Assembly: GCA_917880885.1 (NCBI GenBank)
Contig: OU862912.1
Coordinates: forward strand, 49,277,117-49,341,116
Direction of reading: 5' to 3'
DNA length: 64,000 bases
DNA from: Limnephilus marmoratus
Lineage: Eukaryota; Arthropoda; Insecta; Trichoptera; Limnephilidae
Every line of letters starts with the position of its first letter. Position 1 is the first letter of the stretch. The position numbers were made by a program, and so were the translations under genes. Below, in pieces: positions 24,264 through 34,620 of this stretch. The notes under the pieces were generated by a model, which was not told the origin of the DNA, did not search any database, and saw only the letters and a program-made list of their open reading frames with translations.

Positions 24264-24335
24264 CGTTGGCTAAATAAGGAGGTAGCGCTACACGGCATAA
24301 CACCCCAAAAACAAATAACGAAAATGCAAAATGTA

Positions 24336-26434
24336 TTATTAATTAATTATAAGACAGAAAATAACCAGTCCATTATGTAGTTTAACCCTTCGGATAATAA
24401 GAAAATAATTTTCTGTCAACTTTTTGCCTGTCAAAGTTTGCGCGCAAAATTTCTGGTTCTTCCCACGCATTTTAAATGTTCCTATTTATTAGTTTTTTTT
24501 ACGCTTTTGCAAAAATAAAAATTGTTCTAAAATTTAGATAAAATAATCTTTCCGATATGTTTATTAGAAATCAACATTTTGGTTTATAAATATTAAAAAT
24601 TTAATATTGGAAATGTAAATTGGCTAAAAAATGCATACCTGCGAATATTTGAATTAAAGTAATTAAAATAGAATAAACTTCAAATATTAAATTCAGATTC
24701 CTCTTCTAAACAAAATGTGTAATAAAACTGTCACCTCACTTTTTATCACTTTCATACAATTTTATTTTAAAATTAAATGTGGGTTACGTCGCAAATAGGC
24801 GTAAAATCAAACCGTCACTTTTGATGAGGTTTGTAAAATATCTGAACAACCTAGCTCATATAATTCTAAGACAATGAGAAGCATTATTTCTTTCCGTTTC
24901 TAACATAAAAGAAATCACAAATATTCGCATTACAGAAAGAGATATATCTAACCTTTAATAATGCACGGTCGCTCTGGGACAATCTGGGTCTCCTGTTATT
25001 ATAACGGCATATGATGTTTTGGGACAACTTGGGTCTCCTGTGATTAAACGGGTTAAGAAGGTTGTATACCTTACCATGCGGCGTATGAGCAGTGTAACAA
25101 AAACGCAACAATATTTCGTTAACCATACACATTATTATTATTGTGTAGTCTGGTTTTGATTGTCTTTGTACGTATCGATCGATTGAAGTTCATTGCTGTT
25201 TGTAATGCGCGAAAACCGTGGAAAATAGGTGTCTACTGGAAACGATCAAAATCAAGGTCTGCTCTATTGTTGTTCGATAGGGGTTCAACAAGGTTCACCG
25301 GTGTCGGTCGGGGCTAAAGCGGATTTTAGGTTACACTTTTTCTAATGCCGTAGAGCTCCACGTGACACCATTATAACAAAATTACCTACTTTTTAGAATA
25401 CATGACATCGATAGGTAATGAATTTCGAGTCTTTATGGCAACCGATTAATCATTTTCTAGTTATTTTCACGCGCTTTGCTTAAACATGAAATATTTGCTT
25501 AGCAATATAAACAGATTCTCACCGTTTTAATGTATTTGCTTTATTTACTATTAATCACCGATGTTGGCCGAAATGACACGAACAGATTGAGAACGTGGTT
25601 GTTCTACCAAATTAAATCACCATTAATTTCATGCATCAAAACGTATTACTTTAATAATTAATAAATAAGAGAGATATTGATGAGTTTGTTATAATATGTT
25701 TCAATTTAATTAAAATTAAACTATTGTTATAAAAAGTTTCATCATACTCTTTTGTGCAATTCACAGTAAAGCGCAAGTTACAAAACAAGTTCATTACTAA
25801 ACTTAATGACTGGGGTATAAAATCCTAGATTGCAAAATGGCGGACGGTAATGGGAAAAGCTGATATTATTTACACGCTGGTGGCATAATCAGTGGAAGAA
25901 GGCACATCGTATTAAATTCTGTTGCCACCGGGAACAAAACCAAACTATCAGTGGAAGCTTTATTACCTGCATAGTTTACGGACATAATAATTTGTTAGTT
26001 GTACGGCTGCGCCAAAGTGCCGAGTCATCAGTGTTTCAAATTCACCACCGAAACTAACACAATAATATATAACATTGTTACTTGTTACATTCAGCGACGG
26101 AAGGAGACATTCGGGCCAAAGTAATCGATGGTAGATGACATAGTGACTTTGTATGCGTACACAATTTCATTGAACGGTAGAATTGTATGATGCAAGAACC
26201 TCGTCATCATCATCATCACGTTTGGAGTTCTAGCCAACTCTACGAGACATACCATACCTCCAGTTGATTCTAAAGATGTGTACATCATCCTGCCACCTTC
26301 AAATTTAGGCCTTCTATCACTCCCGCTTCCTGAAGGCTTATTACTCACTATACAGAAGCAGATGGTGCAAGAATAACAGTAAACTTTACAATAATAGAAC
26401 GAAGTTCTCAAAGGTATTTCTAGCTTTTTACTTT
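24336..26434. other. No recognised gene; short tandem repeat at 24976-25055
   Basis: GGGACAATCTGGGTCTCCTG at 24976 recurs as GGGACAACTTGGGTCTCCTG at 25021 (45-bp period, two units). The rest is AT-rich without domains; the minus frame 26091-26411 has no known match. Confidence 0.4.
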
Positions 26435-26855
26435 AGCTCCACACAGGAAGTCCCAAGATAAATAATTCCACTCAGGGCCTATGTTATCTTTGTGGGTTGC
26501 TGAGTGGAGAGTTGTTTTAGAAAAGAAAGGAGAATAAAATTTGGGAAGGAAAAAAGTATCATGAGTGGGTAGGGATCTGGAGATCAGTGAGTCCAGGACT
26601 TGACAGACTTATGAATCTATCCCTCCCACTGCAGTACAAGGCGATGTTCGGAGATAGAATCCTGCTGAAGAGGTCAAAAGGTCTCCCTCAACCAGTCTCT
26701 CACGCAAGTGGTCAGACACCAAGATCCAGACAAATCTAACCCCATGTCACCAAAAGCAGCGAACCACTAGGTGATCTATGGCAGAGGTGTTGGTAATCCA
26801 ATAAATGGTTCTCTGGGCGGCATTACCCATACCCGCCTTCCAAATTGAAATTTCC
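26435..26855 (-). mobile_element. SINE family 2 (terminal hairpin type), copy a
   Basis: The plus strand shows the reverse of the family: AGCTCCACACAGGA, a CCACTCAGGGCCTATGT piece, GTGGAGAG, and later CGAACCACTAGG, ATGGCAGAGGTGTTGG and AATCCAATAAATGG. Orientation is set by copies at 56.3 and 58.6 kb, whose poly(A) follows GTGGAG(C/T)TCA. The 3' hairpin is degraded here. Confidence 0.7.
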
Positions 26856-27938
26856 AAAGTATGTAAAATAGAAACATAGGTACTTATAAAAAGTTTAACA
26901 GGAATTTATGTAATTATACCTAGGAGTAAGTAGGTACTTGGAAAAACTATAAATACTCGACATCACACTTACTTAAAGTAGGATGCGAATACTGATCATT
27001 AGGTACTAATTCAAAAATATTGATTATTTCGATTCACAAAATAACCGATTCAAAACGAATTTATTTTTACAATTAATTATTAATCGGAATAATAATCAAA
27101 TATTCTTCTGAATTAATCGGTCGTATGCGAAACGATCGAGATATTTATCGACGTATCTAAAGACATTAGGGCGACCCCTAAAAAGGACGACGATTATTTT
27201 TGCATAATTTTTTGTTGTAAAAATGTCGTCATTGTTTTGCAAAATATTATAATTGCCGTCTTCGTTTTATTTTAAACAGGAAAACATCATGGTTGTTGTC
27301 TTTTTTTCAACATCCAAGTAGATACCATCTGCATTTTCGCGAATAATTCGAAATGTTATTCGAGTACCTAGGTACTTACCTATTTAGATATCAAGTTACT
27401 TCGATTGTGGACATCACTATCAATCATCGCGGCATCGATAGAAAACATTTCGTGTGAATTTTGAGGTAGTAACTCCCAACCAGAGGAATAAGGTTAAGTC
27501 TATGCAAATAAAGTCAGTGAGTTATTGTGCTAACGTGTCATTTACCCGCTGAAAGAAACAATCGCTTTTTTGCGGAATATTTCAGTCAATGCCAAACTAA
27601 TGTTATGATAATAATCAGCCCAATCGGGCGGACTTAGGACAGAAGAAAAAAAATAATTAATTATTTAACGCAGCACTTAAAAAACGAAACACATGTTTAA
27701 TATTATAAATGCCTTAAAATAAGTATAGAAAAAAAAACTTTGGTAGGTAGGTACCCATATATAAACAACCACTATCACTATAAGTACGAACCATCCGAAG
27801 CAATTTGGTATTATCCATTACAGAAATAAATCGAAAGTGTGTGTTACGGCGTGTCCGCGTGACGGAAGTAATCAAAAATGTTTCTTACGATTGTATTGTT
27901 AAACATTTTCAAAATTCTTAACTTAACTAATAATTTTG
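26856..27938. other. No recognised feature
   Basis: AT-rich DNA with scattered GGTAGGTA/TACCTAGG words. No coding frame above background. Confidence 0.4.
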
Positions 27939-28130
27939 ATAAATAATGAAACAATTTAACTTTGTTTTAACCACTTTTATATTTGAGTAAATCCGACCGG
28001 TTTCAGAATGAACGTTCCTTCTCCAGGGCAAATGTAAAAAGATATGATATATTATGTTTGTTCTGAAACCGGTCGGATTTACTCAAATATAAAAGTGGTT
28101 CAAACAAAGTTCAATTGTTTCATTTATCTA
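27939..28130 (-). mobile_element. Foldback element with hammerhead-like core
   Basis: Arms of about 70 bp (27939-28009 and 28061-28130) are complementary. Within them 38 bases are a perfect match (27971-28008 with 28061-28098, beginning CCACTTTTATATTTGAG). On the minus strand the loop side carries CTGGAGA (28026-28020), a short GAA/TTC stem and GAAA (28004-28001), one change away from the hammerhead core CTGANGA...GAAA. The outer words CAACTTTGTTT and CCACTTTTAT are shared with the element at 33335. Confidence 0.6.
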
Positions 28131-29554
28131 TAATGGATAACCACAAAGTTATAGCTACATTCAAAAGTATAATAATTTCGAAATTATTTTGTGAACAAAT
28201 TATTAATTTCATTTACCTGTCTGGGGCGTAAGATTTGAAAGGTCTTAGGTATGTAAAATACGACAACAGGTTTCTTTCAAATTGATAATGATCACCACAC
28301 CTATTGAGAGTCTATCCAGCGATTTTATCAAAATAAAAAATATTTTTATAAACCTGCCACTGAGAGGTCCGTTGTAACCTAACGTATGGGGGCATACATT
28401 AATTACGTTTAAGGGGAATGGGGGAGGGGTCCAGCAAAATCTCACGTTACTTGAAAAGAATATATGAAATGGCCCAAATTTATCTCACCAAGGGGGGGAG
28501 GGGTCGAGATTTTCACGCGATCTATTTGTGAAAGAGCTACGAGCTACAATGGAAGATACGCTTATATGATAACATTTAATAAGGCGATTAAATTTATATA
28601 AAAAAAAATACAAAATGTTATTTAAAAAAAACCACCTTTGTTTCAGCTTTTCAAGAAATAAAAACAATAAGATCAATATGGAGATGATTGATTTGGGCAA
28701 AGCATTTGGGCATGTGGATCATCGGAGAACAAATAATAAAACAAAGTAGCCTTGATCAAAATCGCGGTGAATGCATATCAATTAAGGCCCCAAATTACAT
28801 AGGTACGCTTGGGATAAGGGTACAGTTGAGGATGCGTGGGCAGATAAGAGTACCTACCTAAGCAAAGAATGTGCACCTTCGTGTATATACAAAAGATATA
28901 TAACACACATATATCCAAAACAACATAAATAAAGGGATTTTTTAATTTTCTGGTAAAACGGAGACACTTAGTAGAAAGAGAAACATTAAAACAAAAGTAT
29001 AAGTTCAATTTTGTATCTTTGAAAATAACTTTTTTATAGAAACCACGTAATTGCGTGGTTGTTTGTCACCTCGAGCCTGGATTGAATCCAGGAATGACGC
29101 GGTTAGGGTTGGGTTGTGCCATTCAAATCGGAGTGGCTAAACAATAAAAGAAGAAGAAAAAATGAAAGGAAGTGGGAACAGATTGCTGTGCGGTCGGCAA
29201 AGGGTTGGGGAGAATGAGTTAGAAATAAGGTAGAGTAATGCAAGAATAGGAAAGAAACAAGAAAGGAAATAATCATAATTTTGGTTCGTTCTAAGATAAT
29301 GATTTTTTCTTCGAACTTTGCAAAATAACTTTGTGGTATCATTTTTCATATATAAAAATCATTATATATAATATAATGATTTTTGTTTGCTAATTTAAAG
29401 CTTGCTCTGAATACCAGTCCCTACTACTTATTAGACACTCGTATATTTATACATATTTTAGTTAAAACTAGAACGTTATATCCGTTACCTCGACTCTTTT
29501 TAACATCTTTATTTTGTTTTGGCAATAATAAACTAACGAATATGATATAAAAAT
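28131..29554. other. No recognised gene
   Basis: Overlapping minus-strand frames at 28245-29342 are short, low-complexity (Phe/Leu/Ser-rich) and lack domains. A short palindrome AACCACG/CGTGGTT lies at 29041-29060. Confidence 0.4.
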
Positions 29555-29608
29555 AAAACATTATATTTATATAGCGCAGTTTTGTGACATTTCACTTCAA
29601 GTGTGCTT
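29555..29608 (-). repeat. GCGC stem-loop tail repeat, minus copy
   Basis: On the minus strand: AGCACACTTGAAGTGAAATG, TCACAAAACTGCGCTATATAA then ATATAATG. The stem, GTGA/TCAC pair and GCGCTATATAAAT are recognisable. Confidence 0.5.
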
Positions 29609-29670
29609 AACTATAATAAATTTAAAAATAATCCTACAGTGCTCCTTATAATATTGAGAAAATAATAAAA

Positions 29671-29765
29671 GAATATACAGTATTTACAAAATAATGACAG
29701 AAGAACAAAATTAACTAAAGAATATACAGTATTTACAAAACAATGACAGCAGAACAAAATTAACA
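29671..29765. repeat. Tandem duplication, 49-bp period, two units
   Basis: GAATATACAGTATTTACAAA begins at 29671 and again at 29720, followed in both by A(A/C)AATGACAG and AGAACAAAATTAAC. Confidence 0.75.
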
Positions 29766-29909
29766 AAGATAGTGCTGTTATAGCACACACGGGACAATAA
29801 TAATAATAGACAATAGCGGTGCTATTGTAACACAGGACAAACCAAGAACTTTAAAACTAAAATATAATATACTAACAGAAAGGCAGTTTGCGTTTAGAAA
29901 TAAGAGATA

Positions 29910-30702
29910 TCCTACTAATATTATAAAGGCGAAAGTTTGAATGGATGTATGTTTGTTACTCTTTCACGCAAAAACTACTGAAAGGACTTTAAAAATTCTT
30001 TCACTAATAGAAAGCTACATTATTTGCGAGTACTATAAGCTATATATATTGGTAAGTTCTGGCGTTATGAATAATCTCTGGCGTTATGAAATTATTTCTC
30101 ATACGTTTTCTGTCCCTAACAAAATCGAGTTATTGCAAACGTCAGAAGGCAAACAAATTGTTGGCTTGGAAACGATGTTTTTTTTGAATTAGGCAATTCA
30201 CCATAAAAGAGTACTTTGTTGGCGACGCAGTTAATATCTAACTCTAAAAATGAATCGCCGAAATGTATGTTTGCGCATATCTTCCGAATTCCGAACGACT
30301 GCACCAAATTGGATAATTCTTTTTTTTTGTTCGTTATTTTGTATAAAACTACCGTTGAGCTCTGGCATTATGAAATTTGTAAAAAAATTGTAATAGGTGG
30401 CACCCGAGCTGTTTGAAAACTGAATGTACCAGGAATGAATGTCTGGAATGCGAGAGGTCGGAGAGGGGAGGGGGAAAGGTGGGTCGGGGAGGCGGTGGAG
30501 TGGAGGGGGTTAGGGGTGGGACTCCGTGGGAGAGGGGGAGGGAAGGAAAGAGAAGTGGAGGGGGAGGGGTGGGTGGAAGGGGCAGGGGTAGGGGGGTTGA
30601 TGGGGGAGTGGAGTGGGGAGAGTGGAGTGGGGAGAGGGAAGGTGGAAGGCGGAGTGGAAATCCTCCTAATACCATGCGAGCAAAGTCGCGGGAAAAAGCT
30701 AG
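29910..30702 (+). mobile_element. Non-autonomous Helitron 1
   Basis: It begins TCCTACTAATATTATAAAGG, a common insect Helitron start, preceded by A (29909). It ends AAAAAGCTAG followed by T (30703), as expected for insertion between A and T. A GCGA...TCGC hairpin sits about 10 nt before CTAG. The first ~150 bp include TGTTACTCTTTCACGC; 30447-30660 is a purine-rich G/A tract; no Rep or helicase sequence is present. Helitrons move by rolling-circle replication using enzymes from autonomous relatives. The long frames in the purine tract are compositional artefacts. Confidence 0.85.
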
Positions 30703-30721
30703 TATTAAATAAAAACAATTC

Positions 30722-30825
30722 AGGTACGTTTTAGATTTTCACGGCCAACATTTCGAACAGCGTTGGCTAAAGAAGGAGGTATTGCAACACCGCATAACAC
30801 CCCAAAAACAAATAAAGAAAAAAGA
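30722..30825 (+). mobile_element. Fragment related to the 23.8-24.3 kb inverted repeat
   Basis: It joins TACGTTTTAGATTTTCACGG (as at 23841-23864) directly to GCGTTGGCTAAAGAAGGAGG and ATAACACCCCAAAAACAAAT (as at 24265-24315). It therefore looks like a copy in which the palindrome centre was deleted. Confidence 0.6.
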
Positions 30826-30846
30826 AATCATTTTATGTAGGTACAT

Positions 30847-30934
30847 CACTTATTTAAACAAAATTATCAATTAATAACAATGACGAAGGAATCATTGGTT
30901 TCGAAACATGTTGATAATTTTGATTAAATAAGTG
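30847..30934 (+). ncRNA. Hammerhead-like hairpin with long stem I
   Basis: Stem arms 30847-30870 (CACTTATTTAAACAAAATTA...) and 30911-30934 pair at 23 of 24 positions. Inside is ATGACGA (30880-30886), GGAA...TTTC, and GAAA (30903-30906), then CATG. This is the type I layout: stem I, CUGANGA, stem II, GAAA, short stem III, stem I. The first core base is A instead of C. Self-cleavage is possible but untested. Confidence 0.45.
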
Positions 30935-30960
30935 GTGTTCACAAAGTGATTTGTTTTCAT

Positions 30961-31319
30961 TTAATTAAAATGACGCCACAAAGTGAATTTGCGGTTATTG
31001 AAAAAGTAATTAAATCATTTTTTTTTCATTTCTTCAACGTGAAAATTTACTTTAATTTACAAGTTTCACCTTAAGACTGGTACAATTTGAACCAAATCTA
31101 TGATAGATATAGCATCTATATCGGGAATGGGAGTTATTGGCTCTATACAATAGAGCTCATCATTCAACTTATGTATTTTGTTTTATTATTTATTGTTGTT
31201 TTATTATTTATTTTGCTTTATTTAATTTAAATATCCCTTATGGATATCTAGCAAGGTCATTTGATAAAAGTTTCATCGGTAATGTGCCATTGTTCCTGAG
31301 CATGAATGTGGACCGCCAA
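30961..31319. other. No recognised feature
   Basis: AT-rich sequence. A GATATAGCATCTATATC inverted word lies near 31104. No coding frame with a domain. Confidence 0.35.
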
Positions 31320-31860
31320 TGAACAATAATTTCAAAACCCGCTATATCCGATTTTTTTGACGAAATGATCTGAGTATGACATTTTGCTCACATTTTTGCG
31401 AGGAACAAGACTAACCTAAAATTGAGTTTCAAAATCTCCCTTATCACGACCAAAAACATGTTAAAACTGCGAGTGAGAAACAAAAACCGCTATATCATTC
31501 AAGAAGTTACTATCAAAACCCGCTATATCGGAATTCAACCAATCACGAGCTGTTATTTTGCCAAGATGGCGGGTGTAGAAACACGCCCCTCAGTTCAGTT
31601 GAGTTTCAAAAGCCTCTATATTCCATACAAATCACGAAGTTAGTATCAAAATCCGCTATATCCATTGTATTTATCGAAATAACTTAAATATTTCTAGACA
31701 TACATTGAAAAAGGAACACTTTTCGAATGTATATTAATTACTCCAATTCATTATATAAAAATAAAAAAAATGCAATTTTTTATTTATGCTAGAGATGTGA
31801 CAGTTTTTTGCGGTTTTCTCCGAATCAGTGAAAGTTGATATAGCGGATATAGAAATTGAA
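31320..31860. repeat. Cluster of CCGCTATATC words
   Basis: CCGCTATAT(C) occurs at about 31341, 31479, 31508 and 31651 on the plus strand and as GATATAGCGGATAT near 31838. Neighbouring text also repeats (ATCAAAA(C/T)CCGCTATATC, GAGTTTCAAAA). Spacing is irregular, so this is not a simple satellite. Family unknown. Confidence 0.45.
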
Positions 31861-31989
31861 CGACTCAACTGTTGTTTGCGCGTTAACGATCTGCAGTCGT
31901 GCTCATGAAAAACGACAATCATGTGAGTATGGAAGATAGTAATTAAGATGATTTAATCCAAAAAAGTCATATTTTTCATTTGTTAACCA

Positions 31990-32735
31990 TATAACAGAAA
32001 TCTCTAATAAGGGCTTAAAAATGTTGGGATTTATAACCAGGCTAACTAGAAATTTTAACAATATAAAGTGTATTAAACTGTTATATTTTGCCTATGTTAG
32101 AAGTCAACTTGAGTACAATTCTCCCGTCTGGAATCCACATTATAGTATACATGTACAAGCTGTTGAAAGAATACAAAACAAATTCTTACGTTTTCTAAAT
32201 TTTAAAATGGGTATTCCAGCAATTATGTTGAACTACAACACTATTTTAAATGATATGAATATGCTCAAATTGTCCGACAGAAGAATTTTCACTGACTTGG
32301 TATTTCTATATAAAATTCTAAATGATTTAGTTGATAGTCCGATATTGCTAGAATTGATAAGTTTCCGGATTCCACTACGTAATACCAGAAGTCAGGATTT
32401 ATTTCAGTGCAGAAATTCTGGAACTAACTACCATATGTATTCCTCTTTGCCCAGAATACTAATGGAGGGAAATAATTATACTTTTATTATAATTATAATT
32501 ATATTTTTATATATAAGTCAGTGGACATCTTCAATTTATCTTTAAACAAATACAAAATACTGTTAATGAGGCAGTTCAGTCATGTACAATAAATACTATA
32601 TATTGCGTTGCAAAAATCTATTATATTTCTTTGTTAAAGAAATAGTATTTATATATTATTTAATCATAGTGTAATTTGTAAATTTCATACTTATGTAAAA
32701 GCCCCATAAAAGGGCGTAAATAAATAAATAAATAT
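31990..32735 (+). mobile_element. 5'-truncated Jockey-type LINE 2
   Basis: From about 31996 the frame encodes the post-catalytic RT region: NKGLKMLGFITRLTRNF, LLYFAYVRSQLEYNSPVW, VERIQNKFLRFL and LSDRRIFTDLVFLYKIL. This is the classic Jockey C-terminal series. Near 32478-32515 an A/T-rich microsatellite-like stretch shifts the frame; the expected ending DIFNLSLNKYK is found in another frame at about 32526. The 3' end has a GCCC...GGGC hairpin (32701-32715) and a (TAAA)n tail to 32735. The catalytic half is missing. Confidence 0.8.
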
Positions 32736-33334
32736 TACCTACACAATATTATATTTAACGAGAAATACAAACAATTTTGTTATAACAAGAACACTCTAGA
32801 ATTAGCTATAGAACTTTTAGAAAAAAATAAACCTCACCCTTTTGTAACCCCCAACCTACAATGACTTCATCGAAATGACAACATCTGGACTAAATGAACC
32901 TTCATCATGCCCTCGATGACGCGGTGTCTCATATTAATATGTGGGAAGGGCTGACTTCAAGGAATATGTGTTATTAATCACATTTGAAGTCATTTAATTA
33001 CATTAATATGCCTCGAATTGGCGTGCAATCTAGTCGAATCGAGACGAATTTACCATAAACACGCCAGACGTTAAATGACCATCATCGAGACGTTTGTCAT
33101 CTGGCTAAGAATTCGCGGAATGGGTGAGACATAGCGAGTGTCCTAATATTATGAAATGTTAGCTTTACCACCCGGTTTCGGATAAGAATTTTACGAAAAA
33201 CGTGGATCAAACAGTAGATAGGTACGGCATCGTTTCTTATTTATACAGATATTTCGATTTTAATTTTTCGAAGAAAACTTCTTCGTAAAGGTTTTCACTT
33301 TGTGATGGCATTATTTATTTTAATGAAAAGACAA
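32736..33334. other. No recognised feature
   Basis: Plain AT-rich sequence without frames or repeats that I can support. Confidence 0.35.
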
Positions 33335-33487
33335 CTTTGTTTACACCACTTTTATTTATACACAATCTACACGTTTCGTGAACAATGTTCACATCATCCT
33401 ATACATTTGTATACATTTGATCCTATGATGTGAACATCGTTCACGAAACGTGTTGATTGTGCATAAATAAAAGTGATGTAAACAAAG
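33335..33487. mobile_element. Foldback element with mirrored hammerhead-like cores
   Basis: Arms 33335-33397 and 33425-33487 (63 nt each, outer word CTTTGTTTAC) are largely complementary. Each arm reads TGATG, TGAAC-loop-GTTCA, CGAAACGTG in the inward direction, so both strands carry a core of UGAUG, a strong stem II and GAAA. Position C3 and A9 of the consensus core are changed, so activity is doubtful. CACCACTTTTATTTAT links it to the elements at 27939 and 30847. Confidence 0.6.
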
Positions 33488-33660
33488 ATATTTAGAAGTT
33501 TTCTTAGATCAAAATGGAAATTACATTGCGAGCCATCTAGTAGCATTAAACTAAAAATTTATTTGCAATTTTCATGAAACCAGAGCTCACTATTAAAATT
33601 TTTGCTAATTTGACAGACTAGTCTACTTTAAAGAACTACAACTTTTTCTACATTACCTCC

Positions 33661-33742
33661 ATATAGAAGGCCTTGAGTAAAATAATTTCCCTCAGAGCCT
33701 ATGTCATTTTAGGGGATGCTGTGTGGAGGGTCTTTTTAAGGA
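33661..33742 (-). mobile_element. SINE family 2, copy b, segment 1 (interrupted)
   Basis: It carries AAGGCC, AAAATAATTTCCCTCAG, AGCCTATGTCATTTT and GCTGTGTGGAGGGTC, then stops at TTTTTAAGGA. The rest of the same copy resumes at 34298 after a LINE. Confidence 0.75.
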
Positions 33743-34297
33743 GAATACTGTAAAAAGAATACTGTTCAACGCTTTCTGTACCTCGTTGTACACATCAGAA
33801 CTGTGGGTTGACTACACTGCAACCCAATGGCATAAGTTAAAGGTTGCTTACAATAACGCTTATCGCCAACTTTTCCGCCTACCGAGATACTGCAGTGCTA
33901 CGGAAATGTTCCTGGAGGGACGAGTTCATACTTTCCGTGCACTTCTCCGCCACCGCATGGGAAGTTTATGGCGCAGACTGCGCCATTCGTAGAATGCGAT
34001 CATCACCGCCATGACTGCCTGGATGGAATCTCCCCTGATGACCCTCTGGAGACGGGAGACGATGAAATACCCTCCGTAAACGGCTATTTACATTCATTTT
34101 AGTGTTTACATACATAATTTTTTTTTCTCAGTTTCATTTTTCATGCTTATTCGTTTATTTAATTTAATTTATGTGTTGTTATTTACTTTTTACCTTAACT
34201 TATTATTTATCTTTTTTGTTATTTTACATTATGGAATGTATTGCATTGCACTTCCCCTGCATACATTCTGGAATAAAATATATTATTATTATTATAT
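33743..34297 (+). mobile_element. LINE 3' end inserted into SINE 2, AAGGA duplication
   Basis: The frame (33747-33992) reads LFNAFCTSLYTSELWVDY, then KLKVAYNNAYRQLFRLPRYC and SATEMFLEGRVHTF, a conserved C-terminal block of non-LTR retrotransposon proteins. It is followed by ~300 bp of T-rich 3' UTR and an ATT-repeat tail ending at 34297. Direct repeats AAGGA flank it (33738-33742 and 34298-34302), a normal retrotransposition footprint. Clade is unclear (CR1/L2-like tail). Confidence 0.8.
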
Positions 34298-34620
34298 AAG
34301 GAAGGGAGGGATAGGGAAAGAAAAAAGATATGATATGTCAGTGTATCCAGGAGTGACGGACGTATGAATCCATCCCTCCAACTGCGGTGCAAGGCAATGG
34401 GCCGAGAGAGTCCGGCTGAAAAGGTCAAAAGGCCTCCCTCAATCAGTCTCTCTCGATCCGACCCGCCGCGTTGCAGGCGGGCAGACGCATCCGCCGCCAA
34501 GTCCTGGACAAACCTCACCCCACGAACCCGGGCACCAAAGGTGGCGAACCACGTTTTACAGAGGAGTTGTTTATCCAATACCCTGGGAGGCGGTACCCAT
34601 ACTCGCCTCTCAAATTATTC
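34298..34620 (-). mobile_element. SINE family 2, copy b, segment 2
   Basis: This continues from 33742 with AAGGAAGGGAGGGATAGGG, CAGGAGTGACGGACG, CTCACCCCACGAACCCGGG, GGTGGCGAACCACG, TATCCAATACCCTGGG and GGCGGTACCCATACTCGCC. It shares the ACGGACGTA(T/C)GAATC variant with the 42.2-kb copy, unlike copies at 56 and 58 kb, which suggests a subfamily. Confidence 0.75.

Larger units (their letters stand above)
23840..24335. mobile_element. Large nested inverted repeat with hammerhead-like cores (Penelope-like remnant?)
   Basis: Two ~110-bp arms face each other: 23865-23962 (minus) and 24233-24330 (plus). Both read CTGATGA, a stem, GAAA, GTTGGCTAAA, AGGAGGTAGCGC, ATAACACCCCAAAAAC. CTGATGA plus GAAA is the invariant hammerhead ribozyme core. 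On the minus arm stem II (GGACA/TGTCC) pairs perfectly; on the plus arm one pair is lost. Hammerhead motifs are known from terminal repeats of Penelope-like elements. A separate 47-bp inverted repeat lies between the arms. The minus-strand frame (23720-23959) spans this arm and is unlike any enzyme I know. Confidence 0.55.

Noticed and set aside
30349..30734. Four overlapping frames of ~100 codons on both strands
   Set aside because: They lie in the G/A-rich tract of Helitron 1; the peptides are Gly/Arg or Pro/Ser repeats produced by composition.
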